Source: Chryseobacterium suipulveris
GTDB taxonomy: Bacteria; Bacteroidota; Bacteroidia; Flavobacteriales; Weeksellaceae
Assembly (NCBI RefSeq): GCF_022811685.1
Contig: NZ_CP094532.1
Coordinates: 2,319,501 to 2,383,500 of the forward strand
DNA: 64,000 nucleotides
Direction of reading: 5' to 3'
Below the pieces are notes generated by a model, which saw only the letters and a list, made by a program, of their open reading frames with translations, did not search any database and was not told the origin of the DNA. Positions 17,695-25,713 of this stretch are shown in pieces (positions within the stretch are counted from its first letter, which is position 1; each line of letters starts with the position of its first letter). Both the position numbers and the translations under genes were made by a program.

Positions 17695-18864
17695 ATGAAA
17701 AAGAATCATCTAAAAGTAATGGCAGTAGCAGCATTGGTTTCTTCTACATTTGCCTTAGAATCGTGCAGGAAAGACGATCCGGCTCCTTCCCAACCAACAT
17801 TAACAGGTATCGCAGCCAACTTCAACGATTTCAAAGGTGAAGTAAAGGCAGGGGAAAAAGTAACCCTGGATCCAACTAAGGTTTACAAACTTACCGGTGG
17901 GGTTCACGTTAAAGAAGGTGGAGAACTCATCATTCCTGCAGGAACAAAAATCGAATCTACCGCTGGAACCGCTGCTTACATTACCGTGGAACAAGGTGGT
18001 AAAATCTTTGCAAACGGAACTTCAAGCTCACCTGTAGTTTTCACTTCTCCTACAGGAACAGCTGGAAGCTGGGGCGGAATCGTAATTTGCGGTAGAGCAC
18101 CAATCAATAAAGGGACTACTGCAAATGCAGAAGTAGGTAACGCTACTTATGGTGGAACCAACGCCGCTGATAACTCCGGTTCATTAACCTATGTAAGAAT
18201 TGAACATTCAGGAGCTATCTTCACAGGTGAAAAAGAATTCAACGGACTTTCTTTATTCGGAGTTGGTAATGGAACAAAGATCGAAAATATTTCAATCCTT
18301 AACGGAGCAGACGACGGTATCGAATTCTTCGGAGGTACGGTGAATGTTTCCAACATTATCTCTGTAGGAAACGAAGACGATGCTTTCGACTGGACTGAAG
18401 GATGGAAAGGAACCGCAACAAACATCTACACAAAAAGAAGAGCAAATGGAATAGGCAACAGAGGTATCGAAGCCGACAACAATGCTGACAACAACAACGC
18501 AGAACCAAGATCAAACCCAACCATTAAAAACGGAACCTTCATTGGGGATCCAGCTTTTTCAGGAGAATCGGACGGTTTCAAACTAAGAGTGGGAACTTAC
18601 GCAACCATTGACAATGTTGTTCTTTCAAACTGGAAAACAGGTATCAACATTGAGCATGATGCTTCAGTCGCTTATTTTAACGGATCAGGAAAAATCACTA
18701 ATGTGAAATTCGACAATGTTACAACTAAAGCTTCTGTAAAAGCAAGTTCCGGCAGTCCTTCTGCAACTTTGCAAGACAACACTTATGTTGAAAACGCAAA
18801 TGCAAACGGAGCCGGAAATGGACTGGCGGTACCGACTTGGGCAGGAACTTGGGGCGGACTGTAA
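17695..18864 (+). CDS. right-handed beta-helix lipoprotein, partner of TonB receptor
   Basis: A 389-residue lipoprotein (Cys near residue 24 in LESCRKDD). From about residue 50 the sequence has short Gly/Asn-rich turns at regular spacing: GGVHVKEGGELIIPAGTKIES, GGKIFANGTSSSPVVFTS, VRIEHSGAIF, ISILNGADDGIEFFGGTVNVSN, which is the pattern of a parallel beta helix. Related proteins are commonly mislabelled as transporters; there are no membrane helices here. Close spacing to the receptor gene suggests a surface-exposed binding partner, the role SusD or BtuG plays elsewhere. Ligand unknown. Confidence 0.8.
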   Translation: MKKNHLKVMAVAALVSSTFALESCRKDDPAPSQPTLTGIAANFNDFKGEVKAGEKVTLDPTKVYKLTGGVHVKEGGELIIPAGTKIESTAGTAAYITVEQGGKIFANGTSSSPVVFTSPTGTAGSWGGIVICGRAPINKGTTANAEVGNATYGGTNAADNSGSLTYVRIEHSGAIFTGEKEFNGLSLFGVGNGTKIENISILNGADDGIEFFGGTVNVSNIISVGNEDDAFDWTEGWKGTATNIYTKRRANGIGNRGIEADNNADNNNAEPRSNPTIKNGTFIGDPAFSGESDGFKLRVGTYATIDNVVLSNWKTGINIEHDASVAYFNGSGKITNVKFDNVTTKASVKASSGSPSATLQDNTYVENANANGAGNGLAVPTWAGTWGGL

Positions 18865-18892
18865 CCTACAATCATTTAACACTAAATTAAAT

Positions 18893-18925
18893 AAACCGCA
18901 GGACTATTTCCTGCGGTTTTCCTAT
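18893..18925 (+). terminator. intrinsic terminator of receptor/beta-helix operon
   Basis: Perfect 10-bp stem AAACCGCAGG / CCTGCGGTTT with a seven-base loop, followed by TCC then TATTTTTC. Confidence 0.85.
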
Positions 18926-18947
18926 TTTTCAAAGTAAAAATTCTTCA

Positions 18948-19235
18948 CTACTCCTCATCCTCATACTGCTCCAGATAATAAGTAAAGGTAAAATCATCCA
19001 GCTCGTCATCGGCATCTTCGAGCGTCGTCAGCAAATCCTCGAAAGTTTCCAGCTGCTCCACACTCATATTCACAAACTCGATGTGAAGCGGAAGTTCCAC
19101 AAATCCCGTGATGGAATCAAAAAGCGCGTCGAGGTTGTCTCCAAAATAATCGGGAAGCGCGAGCTTCTCTTTTAACTGGGTATAGAAATCTTCGTAATCG
19201 CCGATGTCGGTAAAGTCGATGTATATTTCTTTCAT
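18948..19235 (-). CDS. barstar-like ribonuclease inhibitor
   Basis: A 95-residue acidic protein started at MKEIYIDFTDIG. It follows the barstar family pattern: strand IYIDFTDI, helix FYTQLKEKLALPDYFGDNLDALFDSITG (the helix carrying the Asp that plugs the RNase active site), strand LHIEFV, then helices and a very acidic end. Longer in-frame starts upstream read through a 10-base tandem repeat and are rejected. It lies downstream of a barnase-like gene on the same strand, the partner it should neutralise. Confidence 0.9.
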   Translation of the reverse strand: MKEIYIDFTDIGDYEDFYTQLKEKLALPDYFGDNLDALFDSITGFVELPLHIEFVNMSVEQLETFEDLLTTLEDADDELDDFTFTYYLEQYEDEE

Positions 19236-19238
19236 GTT

Positions 19239-19316
19239 GGTTTGAGGGTATTTGAGGTGGTTTGATGTTGTTTGAAGTGGTTTGAGATGGTTTGAGATGG
19301 TTTGAAGTGGTTTGAC
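19239..19316. repeat. 10-bp tandem repeat in the leader of the barstar gene
   Basis: About eight copies of a 10-base unit, consensus TTTGANNTGG on the plus strand (units begin at 19241, 19251, 19261 and so on to 19311). The array ends three bases from the barstar ATG, so copy-number change would alter the leader between RNase and inhibitor genes. Confidence 0.85.
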
Positions 19317-19375
19317 AAAAGTGATCAGCGCAATTTCAAATTTATCAAATCCCTCAAACAATATCAAACAAAGAG

Positions 19376-19906
19376 TTATTGTTTCTGAAAAATTCTATAA
19401 TGATCTTTAGTCAGCCACACGTCGCCGTTTTTGGTAAAGACGATTCGGTCGGCTTGTCGGTGCCCGCATTCGTAATTCACGTCTGCTTCGAAATATTGGT
19501 CACCTTTCGGCAATGTTTTTTCACGGTTCGAAAACCGGTCGCCGCCAATCACTCTTCCCGGCAATACATCGCAGAGGTTTCCTTTTGATGGAACCCATCC
19601 CTGGTTTCTTGCCTCAGATTTGGTGATGTAGTATTCTGGAAGTCGTCGGTTTTCCTTTACATAGGCGATGACTTGGGTTTCTTCCGCCAACTGATCGGTG
19701 CTGGAAGAATTCCGAGAATTCGCGGATCGGGAATTGCTCTTTCTAAAATCCTGATTTCTTTGAGGTTCATTCACCTGAACTTGCTGCGAAGATTCGGCTG
19801 GATTTTTCTTTTCAATTTTATAGTTGTTGAAAAGATACATTGCCAAAAATGCACTAAGCAAACCAATGATGAAGAAAAGGAAGAGTTTTACATTTTGTCT
19901 GTTCAT
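19376..19906 (-). CDS. barnase-like guanyl-preferring ribonuclease with N-terminal membrane anchor
   Basis: A 176-residue protein. Residues 8-27 are a single hydrophobic helix, followed by a low-complexity Ser/Asn/Gln linker to about residue 75. The C-terminal 100 residues align by eye with barnase: LPEYYITKSEARNQGW, SKGNLCDVLPG, IGGDRFSNRE, EADVNYECGHRQADRIVFT, LTKDHYRIF. The catalytic set is complete: Glu140, Arg154 and His169 correspond to barnase Glu73, Arg87 and His102. Two extra Cys (CDV and Cys147) could form a disulfide. The anchor replaces the cleaved signal of barnase, so the enzyme would sit on the outside of the inner membrane or be exported. Its inhibitor follows on the same strand. 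Confidence 0.9.
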   Translation of the reverse strand: MNRQNVKLFLFFIIGLLSAFLAMYLFNNYKIEKKNPAESSQQVQVNEPQRNQDFRKSNSRSANSRNSSSTDQLAEETQVIAYVKENRRLPEYYITKSEARNQGWVPSKGNLCDVLPGRVIGGDRFSNREKTLPKGDQYFEADVNYECGHRQADRIVFTKNGDVWLTKDHYRIFQKQ

Positions 19907-19924
19907 TATTTATTGTATTTAAAG

Positions 19925-19985
19925 ACCACCCCGTCAAAAATTTTCTGCGAAAATTTTCGCCACCCCTCCAAAGGAGGGGAATTTT
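19925..19985. repeat. dispersed repeat with GC-rich hairpin (copy 1)
   Basis: Starts ACCACCCCGTCAAAAATTTT and ends with the hairpin CCCCTCC-AAA-GGAGGGG at 19963-19979. A second copy is at 38301-38357. Here it sits directly after the nadE stop and may also terminate nadE. Confidence 0.8.
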
Positions 19986-20772
19986 ATCGCCATTGTTCCG
20001 GGATATCGCAAATCGGAATCGGCTGGATCTTGTGTTGTGCGGCTTTGTTCATTCTTTTAAAAATCTGGTACACTTCCAAATCGCGTCCGCTGTAATCGGA
20101 TTCGGATTTTGTGCCCCACTCTTTCTGGATTTTTTCCAGTTCGGGATAAGTAGCACCGATTTGCTGTTCGTCGGTTCTTTCCGCATCCCAAAGTCCGTCG
20201 GTTGGAATGGCGTTTTGAATCGATTCCACGAGATTCAGTGCTCTTGCCAATTCATAAACTTCTGTTTTGTAGAGATCGGCGATTGGCGACACATCTACTC
20301 CACCGTCTCCGTATTTGGTGAAAAATCCGATTCCGAAATCTTCAACCTTATTCCCTGTTCCGCAAACCAAAAGCGAATTAATCTGTCCGTAATAATACAG
20401 CGTCAACATCCGCAAACGGCTTCTGGTATTGGCAAACGCAAGTTTTTCGGCGGGGAATTCCTCATCCTTGACATCGAAAGTCTTGTAAAGTTCCTCGAAC
20501 GCGGGAGTAAGATTTACGCTGATTGCTTTCGAATTGGGAAATCGTTGGGTGATATCGTTCATGTGTTCCCACGCTCGGTTGACCTGGTCTTCTTTTTGGC
20601 GAATCGGCATTTCGATCATCAAAAGATCGAGACCGGTCATCGCACAAAGTGTTGAAACTACGCCCGAATCTACACCACCAGAAACTCCGAGTACATAACC
20701 TTTTACGCCGGCTTTCGCTGCATAATCTTTCAGCCACGAAACGATATGGTCGATCACTTTTTCAGTTTGCAT
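19984..20772 (-). CDS. nadE: NAD+ synthetase
   Basis: A 262-residue enzyme of the ammonia-dependent (single-domain) type. The PP-loop LGVSGGVDSGV lies near residue 30; further conserved parts are NTRSRLRMLTLYYYGQ, VCGTGNKVEDFGIGFFTKYGDGGVD and PIADLYKTEVYELA. It amidates nicotinic acid adenine dinucleotide to NAD+ with ATP. No glutaminase domain is attached. The gene for an acetyltransferase lies seven bases upstream on the same strand, and gldB/gldC are divergent from both. Confidence 0.95.
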   Translation of the reverse strand: MQTEKVIDHIVSWLKDYAAKAGVKGYVLGVSGGVDSGVVSTLCAMTGLDLLMIEMPIRQKEDQVNRAWEHMNDITQRFPNSKAISVNLTPAFEELYKTFDVKDEEFPAEKLAFANTRSRLRMLTLYYYGQINSLLVCGTGNKVEDFGIGFFTKYGDGGVDVSPIADLYKTEVYELARALNLVESIQNAIPTDGLWDAERTDEQQIGATYPELEKIQKEWGTKSESDYSGRDLEVYQIFKRMNKAAQHKIQPIPICDIPEQWR

Positions 20773-20778
20773 CTTTTC

Positions 20779-21312
20779 TTATTTTTCTAAATTATTTTTG
20801 AGTTCATACCAGTAGCATAAACCGTCGTGCTCCATAAATTCATCCGTTTTCTTAAATCCAAGTTTCTCTAAAGTATGAATTGATGAACTATTTTCGGAAT
20901 GAGCGTGCGCGAAAATTTCGTCCAGTCCCATTTTCCCGAAACCAAAATTCAGCCATGCTTTTGCCGATTCGGTCGCGTAACCTTTACCCCAAAATTCTGG
21001 TAAAAACCGATATCCCAAATCGTAGAAACCTGTTCGATTGTTAATGGGTTCCGTAATCAGTTTTAATCCCGACCAACCGATGAGCTGTCCGCACTCTTTT
21101 TCGATCACCGCAAATCTGCCAATTCCGTTTTCTCTGTACTGATTTTGTATGATTTCTATGTTTTTCCGGGTTTCAGCAATATCACTTATTGGTTCCACAC
21201 CCACATATCTCATCACTTCCGCATTTTTATCCAAAAGAAAAAGCCGTTCAGCATCATCTTTTTCAAGTGCTTTCAAGATAAGTCGCTCAGTTTCTATGGG
21301 TTCTATTTCCAT
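20779..21312 (-). CDS. GNAT-family N-acetyltransferase (RimJ/RimL type)
   Basis: A 177-residue protein started at MEIEPIETERLILKAL. It has the RimJ/RimL-type GNAT layout: ETERLILKALEKDDAERLF at the N-terminus, motif A around LGYRFLPEFWGKGYATESAKAWLNFGF (acetyl-CoA pyrophosphate-binding loop), and the late part AHAHSENSSSIHTLEKLGFKKT. Substrate cannot be named: members acetylate ribosomal protein N-termini, amino acids or antibiotics. It is cotranscribed with nadE (six bases apart). An in-frame start nine codons upstream overlaps the gldB promoter and is not preferred. Confidence 0.85.
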   Translation of the reverse strand: MEIEPIETERLILKALEKDDAERLFLLDKNAEVMRYVGVEPISDIAETRKNIEIIQNQYRENGIGRFAVIEKECGQLIGWSGLKLITEPINNRTGFYDLGYRFLPEFWGKGYATESAKAWLNFGFGKMGLDEIFAHAHSENSSSIHTLEKLGFKKTDEFMEHDGLCYWYELKNNLEK

Positions 21313-21321
21313 TAATTTCAG

Positions 21322-21329
21322 TATTTTTG
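21322..21329 (+). promoter_or_regulatory. -7 box of gldB
   Basis: TATTTTTG matches TAnnTTTG, 27 bases before the gldB ATG and just upstream of the divergent acetyltransferase start. Confidence 0.5.
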
Positions 21330-21356
21330 TAAACCTCAAAAACAGATGTAAAAATA

Positions 21357-22337
21357 ATGAAGTTTTTTAGATATTTCCTGATTTTTTTGACCATCACTTT
21401 CACTTTCAGTTCCTGTAAAAAGGAGACCGAAAACCATTGGAAAACCGAAATCAAAAATCCGGCGGCAAAAGTGGAAGTGACCGATATTTCAAAAGAACTT
21501 TACGATCAGAACATTTCTTTGGAGCAATTTAAGCAGAAATATCCGTGGTTTCAGGGGACGGTTTCCGATGAAGATTTTTCAGCGAGAAGAGAAGATGAAG
21601 GTGAGCAGAAAATCTACAAGGAAGCAATCGCAAAAATCGATGTGGCTAAACTGAACCGCGAATTGACCGATCTTTTTTCAAGGATAAAAAACTACTTCCC
21701 TGAATTTAAGGAACCTAAAGTTTTCCTTTACTCATCGGCTTTACAAAGCGCGTTGGATCCCATTTTTCATCAGCAGGAGCAAAATTTTCTTTTCATCGAC
21801 ATTACCGGATTTATGGGCGAAAACAATCCCAACTACAAAGGAATGGACGAATATTGGCAAAAGTCGATGAACCCTCAGAATATTGTTCCAAAAGTTTCAG
21901 GAATTCTGGCAGAATATTTCGTTCCGAGAAATGCAGACCACCAGAAATTCATCGACGAGCTGGTTTATCAGGGAAAAATTATGACGCTGCAGGATGCGTT
22001 CCTCCCCGATTTCCCCGACTATCTGAAAATGAATTATACCCAAAAACAATACGAATGGGCACTTGGAAACGAAGCCAATGTTTGGAATTATTTTGTGGAG
22101 AACAACCTTGCCTTCAGTGACGACACTCGACTTGGCGAAAGATTCATCAAACCGGGACCGTTTTCAAAATTCTATACCGAAGTCGATAACGAGTCTTCCC
22201 CACAAATCGGAATTTTCACCGGATGGGAAATCTGCAGGAAATTCTACAGCGAACATCCGAACACAAAATTGACCGACTTCCTCAAAATGAATGCGCAGGA
22301 CATCTTTAACCAAAGTAATTATAAACCAAAAAATTAA
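21357..22337 (+). CDS. gldB: gliding motility lipoprotein GldB
   Basis: A 326-residue lipoprotein (lipobox FSSC, Cys at about 20). The recognisable GldB core is FLFIDITGFMGENNPNYKG, the conserved NIVPKVSGILAEYFVPR, YQGKIMTLQDAFLPDFPD and a C-terminal IGIFTGWEICRKFYSEHP. GldB is needed for gliding and for stability of the type IX secretion machinery in Flavobacterium johnsoniae; its exact role is not known. It is followed 78 bases later by gldC, the order found in other flavobacteria. Confidence 0.93.
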   Translation: MKFFRYFLIFLTITFTFSSCKKETENHWKTEIKNPAAKVEVTDISKELYDQNISLEQFKQKYPWFQGTVSDEDFSARREDEGEQKIYKEAIAKIDVAKLNRELTDLFSRIKNYFPEFKEPKVFLYSSALQSALDPIFHQQEQNFLFIDITGFMGENNPNYKGMDEYWQKSMNPQNIVPKVSGILAEYFVPRNADHQKFIDELVYQGKIMTLQDAFLPDFPDYLKMNYTQKQYEWALGNEANVWNYFVENNLAFSDDTRLGERFIKPGPFSKFYTEVDNESSPQIGIFTGWEICRKFYSEHPNTKLTDFLKMNAQDIFNQSNYKPKN

Positions 22338-22339
22338 TT

Positions 22340-22413
22340 TAACAATTTATCAATCTACCAATTTACCAATCGTAATTGTTACATTGTTAAATTCTTACAT
22401 TGCTACATTAGAA
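22340..22413. repeat. word-like intergenic repeat between gldB and gldC
   Basis: The gap consists of repeated short words: aacaatttatcaatctaccaa, tttaccaatcg, ttgttacattgttaaat, tcttacattgctacatta. Such low-complexity filler is common between flavobacterial genes. No other signal seen. Confidence 0.55.
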
Positions 22414-22415
22414 TT

Positions 22416-22742
22416 ATGAGAAAAACCCAGATTACCATAGACGTCGAACTTGACGAAAACCACGTTCCCGAAAACATGACCTGGAACGCACAGGACGGCG
22501 GAATCGAAAAAGAACCCACGAAAGCTACCATGATTTCAGTGTGGGATGATAGAAAAAACGAGGCATTGCGAATTGATCTTTGGACAAAAGATATGCAGGT
22601 GGACCACATGAAAATGTTCATCCATCAGGTTTTACTGTCACTGAGCAACACTTATGAAAGAGCAACCGGCGAGGAAGACGTTGCCGACTGGCTCGAAGAT
22701 ATGGCGGAAGAATTTGCACAGAAAGCCGCGATTAAAATGTAA
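22416..22742 (+). CDS. gldC: gliding motility protein GldC
   Basis: A 108-residue soluble protein: RKTQITIDVELDENHVPENMTWNAQDGG, KATMISVWDDRKNEALRIDLWTKDMQVDHMKMF, and a helical C-terminus EDVADWLEDMAEEFAQKA. This is the typical GldC length and sequence. GldC improves gliding in F. johnsoniae but is not essential. It has no signal peptide. It directly follows gldB and ends at a strong terminator. Confidence 0.93.
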   Translation: MRKTQITIDVELDENHVPENMTWNAQDGGIEKEPTKATMISVWDDRKNEALRIDLWTKDMQVDHMKMFIHQVLLSLSNTYERATGEEDVADWLEDMAEEFAQKAAIKM

Positions 22743-22765
22743 TCGCTGTCTTACAATCAAAAAAC

Positions 22766-22796
22766 ATGCTGTTTCCAAATGAAACAGCATTTCTTT
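22766..22796 (+). terminator. intrinsic terminator of gldB-gldC
   Basis: Perfect 10-bp stem ATGCTGTTTC / GAAACAGCAT with a five-base loop, followed by TTCTTTT. Confidence 0.85.
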
Positions 22797-22815
22797 TAAT
22801 GGGTAAAACTCGTCG

Positions 22816-24258
22816 CTACTTTCTGATGAATTTGTGCGCGCTTGTCTGATTTCCGGTTTGGAGCAGCAGGATATAGTTTCCTTTTGACAAATCAGAAAGG
22901 TTGATTTTTCCGCCAGTTAAGATTCCTGACTTCACGATTCTTCCTGAGAAATCGGCAATTCTGTAAGATGAAGTTTTTTCTTTGGAATCCACATAAATCA
23001 AATCAGTTACTACTGTCGGATATACGGTAACTTTCGCAGCTGAAGCCGTATTTGACGCTGACAATAATTCTTCAAAATCAAGAATCGGGTAACCGTCATT
23101 CTTAGAGGCATCGTAATACCAAACCGCAGTTGGTCTCGATGCGTTCAACAAATCTGCCAATTGCTGAGATTTCATTTCCGCTGTTGTTTTCCCTGTAATA
23201 TCGTAAGTTGCAGGTGGACCTTCAAACATTCCCACTGCATCAAGCGGTGCATTCGTATAATCGGAATAAACATTTTCTACCGTCATAAACTGGGTGAAAC
23301 CGGCGAAACCACCGCTTGCTGTGACATTCGAAACAGTTCCTGTAGAATATACATTTTTGGTAATCGCATTTGCTTGCGGCCCTCCGTAAAATCCACCCAC
23401 TCTTTCAGAGGATGCGAAAACATCTGATCTTGTGTACGAATCAGTAATTACATTATCTCTACCCGGTCCAAAAGCCATCGTACTAAATCCTGCAAATCCA
23501 CCCACGATGTATTGACCAGAAACAATTCCCTTTGAATATGATTTAGTAATGTTTGTCTTATCCCAAAGTGTTCCCACCAATCCGCCGATTTGGTTAACTC
23601 CCGTTACTGAACCTTCAGCTGACGAGTTGCTGATGGACGAATTGGTCAAAAGTCCGCCAACTAAACCACCCGCATTGTAGCCGGTTACAGAAATGTTTAC
23701 ATTTTTCGCGTGGCAGTTGTTCATGATACTGTTCGTAGAAAGATTGCCGACAATACTTCCAGTCGTATCTTTCGCAGAAATTGTCACGTTTTCGGCAGTG
23801 AGGTTCTCAATGCTTCCATTGAACATCTGACCAACAAAACCTACGAAATCTCCATCAGGAAGATTGATGAAGATATTGGAAACCTTTTTGTTGTTCCCCT
23901 TTATGATTCCCGAGAAAGGAAACTGATAACTTTTGCCGATCGGCATCCACAAATGCACCCCAAAATCAAGATCAGCACCGATGGTCACTGTTTTTCCGGC
24001 GAAATTATTTCCGGCATTCACAATTTTTGCCAAACCTGCAACCTGTGCTGCAGTGGTCAATGTAAATTCCGTCGCAGTACCGTTATACCACGATTCATCG
24101 GCATTGTCCTGCCACAAAGTCGTCGGTGCTTTCTGAAAAAATTCCTGATTTCCCGGCGAAACCGGCGTTAGAAAAGTTACTTTTTCGCCTTCGTTTGGCG
24201 CTTTTATATTTTGAGCGAAAACAACGCTCCCTGTGCTGACAGCAAAAGCCGCCAACAT
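22816..24258 (-). CDS. type IX-secreted protein with GLUG-like repeats
   Basis: About 480 residues. After a hydrophobic leader (LAAFAVSTGSVVFAQ) come repeats of the GLUG type between residues about 100 and 340: GSIVGNLSTNS, AGGLVGGLLTNSS, IGGLVGTLWDKT, VGGFAGFSTMA, VGGFYGGPQ, SGGFAGFTQF. The last 75 residues are a type IX sorting domain (VYPTVVTDLIYVDSKEK, YRIADFSGRIVKSG, LSKGNYILLLQTGNQTSAHKFIRK). It is therefore exported by the PorX-regulated type IX system and anchored to the surface; ligand unknown. The start is odd: the ATG at 24258 (or TTG at 24261) leaves no basic residues before the hydrophobic core, while the frame upstream (KNFIKEK) is basic but has no start codon before a stop. Confidence 0.85.
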   Translation of the reverse strand: MLAAFAVSTGSVVFAQNIKAPNEGEKVTFLTPVSPGNQEFFQKAPTTLWQDNADESWYNGTATEFTLTTAAQVAGLAKIVNAGNNFAGKTVTIGADLDFGVHLWMPIGKSYQFPFSGIIKGNNKKVSNIFINLPDGDFVGFVGQMFNGSIENLTAENVTISAKDTTGSIVGNLSTNSIMNNCHAKNVNISVTGYNAGGLVGGLLTNSSISNSSAEGSVTGVNQIGGLVGTLWDKTNITKSYSKGIVSGQYIVGGFAGFSTMAFGPGRDNVITDSYTRSDVFASSERVGGFYGGPQANAITKNVYSTGTVSNVTASGGFAGFTQFMTVENVYSDYTNAPLDAVGMFEGPPATYDITGKTTAEMKSQQLADLLNASRPTAVWYYDASKNDGYPILDFEELLSASNTASAAKVTVYPTVVTDLIYVDSKEKTSSYRIADFSGRIVKSGILTGGKINLSDLSKGNYILLLQTGNQTSAHKFIRK

Positions 24259-24401
24259 CAATTTTTCTTTGATAAAATTTTTATTAGATTAAGCGCCGAA
24301 AATACAACAATCCCGCAAAACGGGCAAATATTATTCAGCAAATAACAGTTCGGAGTTCCAAAATTCTGATTGCAAATTTCGCATCCCAATTCTTAATCTG
24401 C

Positions 24402-24409
24402 TATCTTTG
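24402..24409 (+). promoter_or_regulatory. -7 box of the Cys/Met PLP-enzyme gene
   Basis: TATCTTTG matches TAnnTTTG, 25 bases before the ATG at 24435. Confidence 0.5.
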
Positions 24410-24434
24410 CAGTTATTATTAAAAACATTCAGCA

Positions 24435-25577
24435 ATGAACTTCAATACCAAAGTAATCCACGGTGGGCAACACCACGAATCGGCAACAGGTTCCGTAAAT
24501 GTTCCTGTATTCCTAACCTCAACTTTTGCGCAGAAATCTCCGGGAATCCATTCCGGTTACGAGTATTCCAGAGCGGCAAATCCGACAAGACAGGCATTGG
24601 AAGACAGTTTGGCATCCATCGAAAACGGAGCGAGAGGTTTGGCTTTCGGTTCGGGACTGGCTGCGATCGACTGCGTTTTGAAATTACTGAATCCCGGCGA
24701 CGAAGTGATTGCTGTAGATGATTTGTACGGCGGAACTTACCGTATGTTCACCCGACTTTTTGAAAAATACAATCTGAAATTTACCTTCGTAAATTTTGAT
24801 GATGTTTCGAAAATTTCTGATCTGATTACGGATAAAACTCGCTTAATCTGGTTGGAAACCCCAACAAATCCTTTAATGAAATTGGTTGATATTAAAGCCG
24901 TAACCGATTTGGTGAAAGGAAAAGATATTTTGGTTGCAGTCGACAACACTTTTGCAACACCTTATATTCAGCGTCCGTTGGATTTGGGAGCAGATATCGT
25001 GATGCATTCCGCGACAAAATATTTAGGCGGACATTCCGATGTGATTGCAGGTGCACTGATTGCAAAAGATGCCGAACTGGGCGAAAAACTTCACTTCATC
25101 CAGTTTGCAAGCGGCGGAATTCTCGGTCCGCACGATTCTTATTTAGTTTTAAGAGGGATTAAAACATTGGCTTTGAGAATGCAGAGACATTCCGACAACG
25201 GTTACGAAATCGCGAAATACCTTGAAAATCATCCTGCAGTGGACAAAGTTTTCTATCCACGATTAAAATCCCATCCACAACACGAACTGGCTTTAAGACA
25301 AATGAGCGAGAGCGGAGGAATGGTTTCCTTCACCTTTAAATCAGGGAAAAAAGAAGACGCCATCAAATTCTTGGAAAGGTTGAAAGTCTTCACGCTGGCT
25401 GAAAGTTTGGGCGGTGTGGAATCTCTTGCGAATCACCCCGCATTGATGACTCACGCATCAATTCCTGCCGACAAACGTGCAGAATTGGGAATCAGCGACG
25501 ACTTGGTTCGACTAAGCGTAGGAATCGAAGACAAAGAGGATCTGATTGCCGATTTGGAAAGAGCATTTAATTCATAA
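24435..25577 (+). CDS. cystathionine gamma-synthase / lyase family PLP enzyme
   Basis: A 380-residue enzyme of the Cys/Met metabolism PLP family. Visible: TKVIHGGQHH, the YEYSRAANPTRQALE segment that binds the partner PLP phosphate, FGSGLAAI, the Asp of VDNTFATPY, and the PLP Lys in MHSATKYLGGHSD near residue 200. The C-terminal SLGGVESLANHPALMTHASIP is standard. Members include cystathionine gamma-synthase (metB), beta-lyase and gamma-lyase; these cannot be separated reliably by eye, so no symbol is given. It acts in transsulfuration between cysteine and methionine in the cytoplasm. It is transcribed alone between its own promoter and terminator. Confidence 0.92.
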   Translation: MNFNTKVIHGGQHHESATGSVNVPVFLTSTFAQKSPGIHSGYEYSRAANPTRQALEDSLASIENGARGLAFGSGLAAIDCVLKLLNPGDEVIAVDDLYGGTYRMFTRLFEKYNLKFTFVNFDDVSKISDLITDKTRLIWLETPTNPLMKLVDIKAVTDLVKGKDILVAVDNTFATPYIQRPLDLGADIVMHSATKYLGGHSDVIAGALIAKDAELGEKLHFIQFASGGILGPHDSYLVLRGIKTLALRMQRHSDNGYEIAKYLENHPAVDKVFYPRLKSHPQHELALRQMSESGGMVSFTFKSGKKEDAIKFLERLKVFTLAESLGGVESLANHPALMTHASIPADKRAELGISDDLVRLSVGIEDKEDLIADLERAFNS

Positions 25578-25600
25578 AAAACTTCCAATTTGATCTGCGA

Positions 25601-25628
25601 AAAAGACGGTACGGTTCCGTCTTTTTTA
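25601..25628 (+). terminator. intrinsic terminator of the PLP-enzyme gene
   Basis: Stem AAAAGACGG / CCGTCTTTT with a seven-base loop and a run of six T. Confidence 0.85.
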
Positions 25629-25713
25629 CTTTAATTCAAGACAGCGAGTTGGTTCTCATAAAACACAACCGTAACTTTTAGACACATTTTTTTACTAATC
25701 AAGAAAAATAAAA

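Noticed and set aside
19239..19316. Possible CRISPR-like array
   Set aside because: The unit is only 10 bases with no spacers between copies; it is a plain tandem repeat.
19993..20655. 220-codon plus-strand frame antisense to nadE
   Set aside because: Opposite strand of a clear NadE gene; composition typical of a shadow frame.
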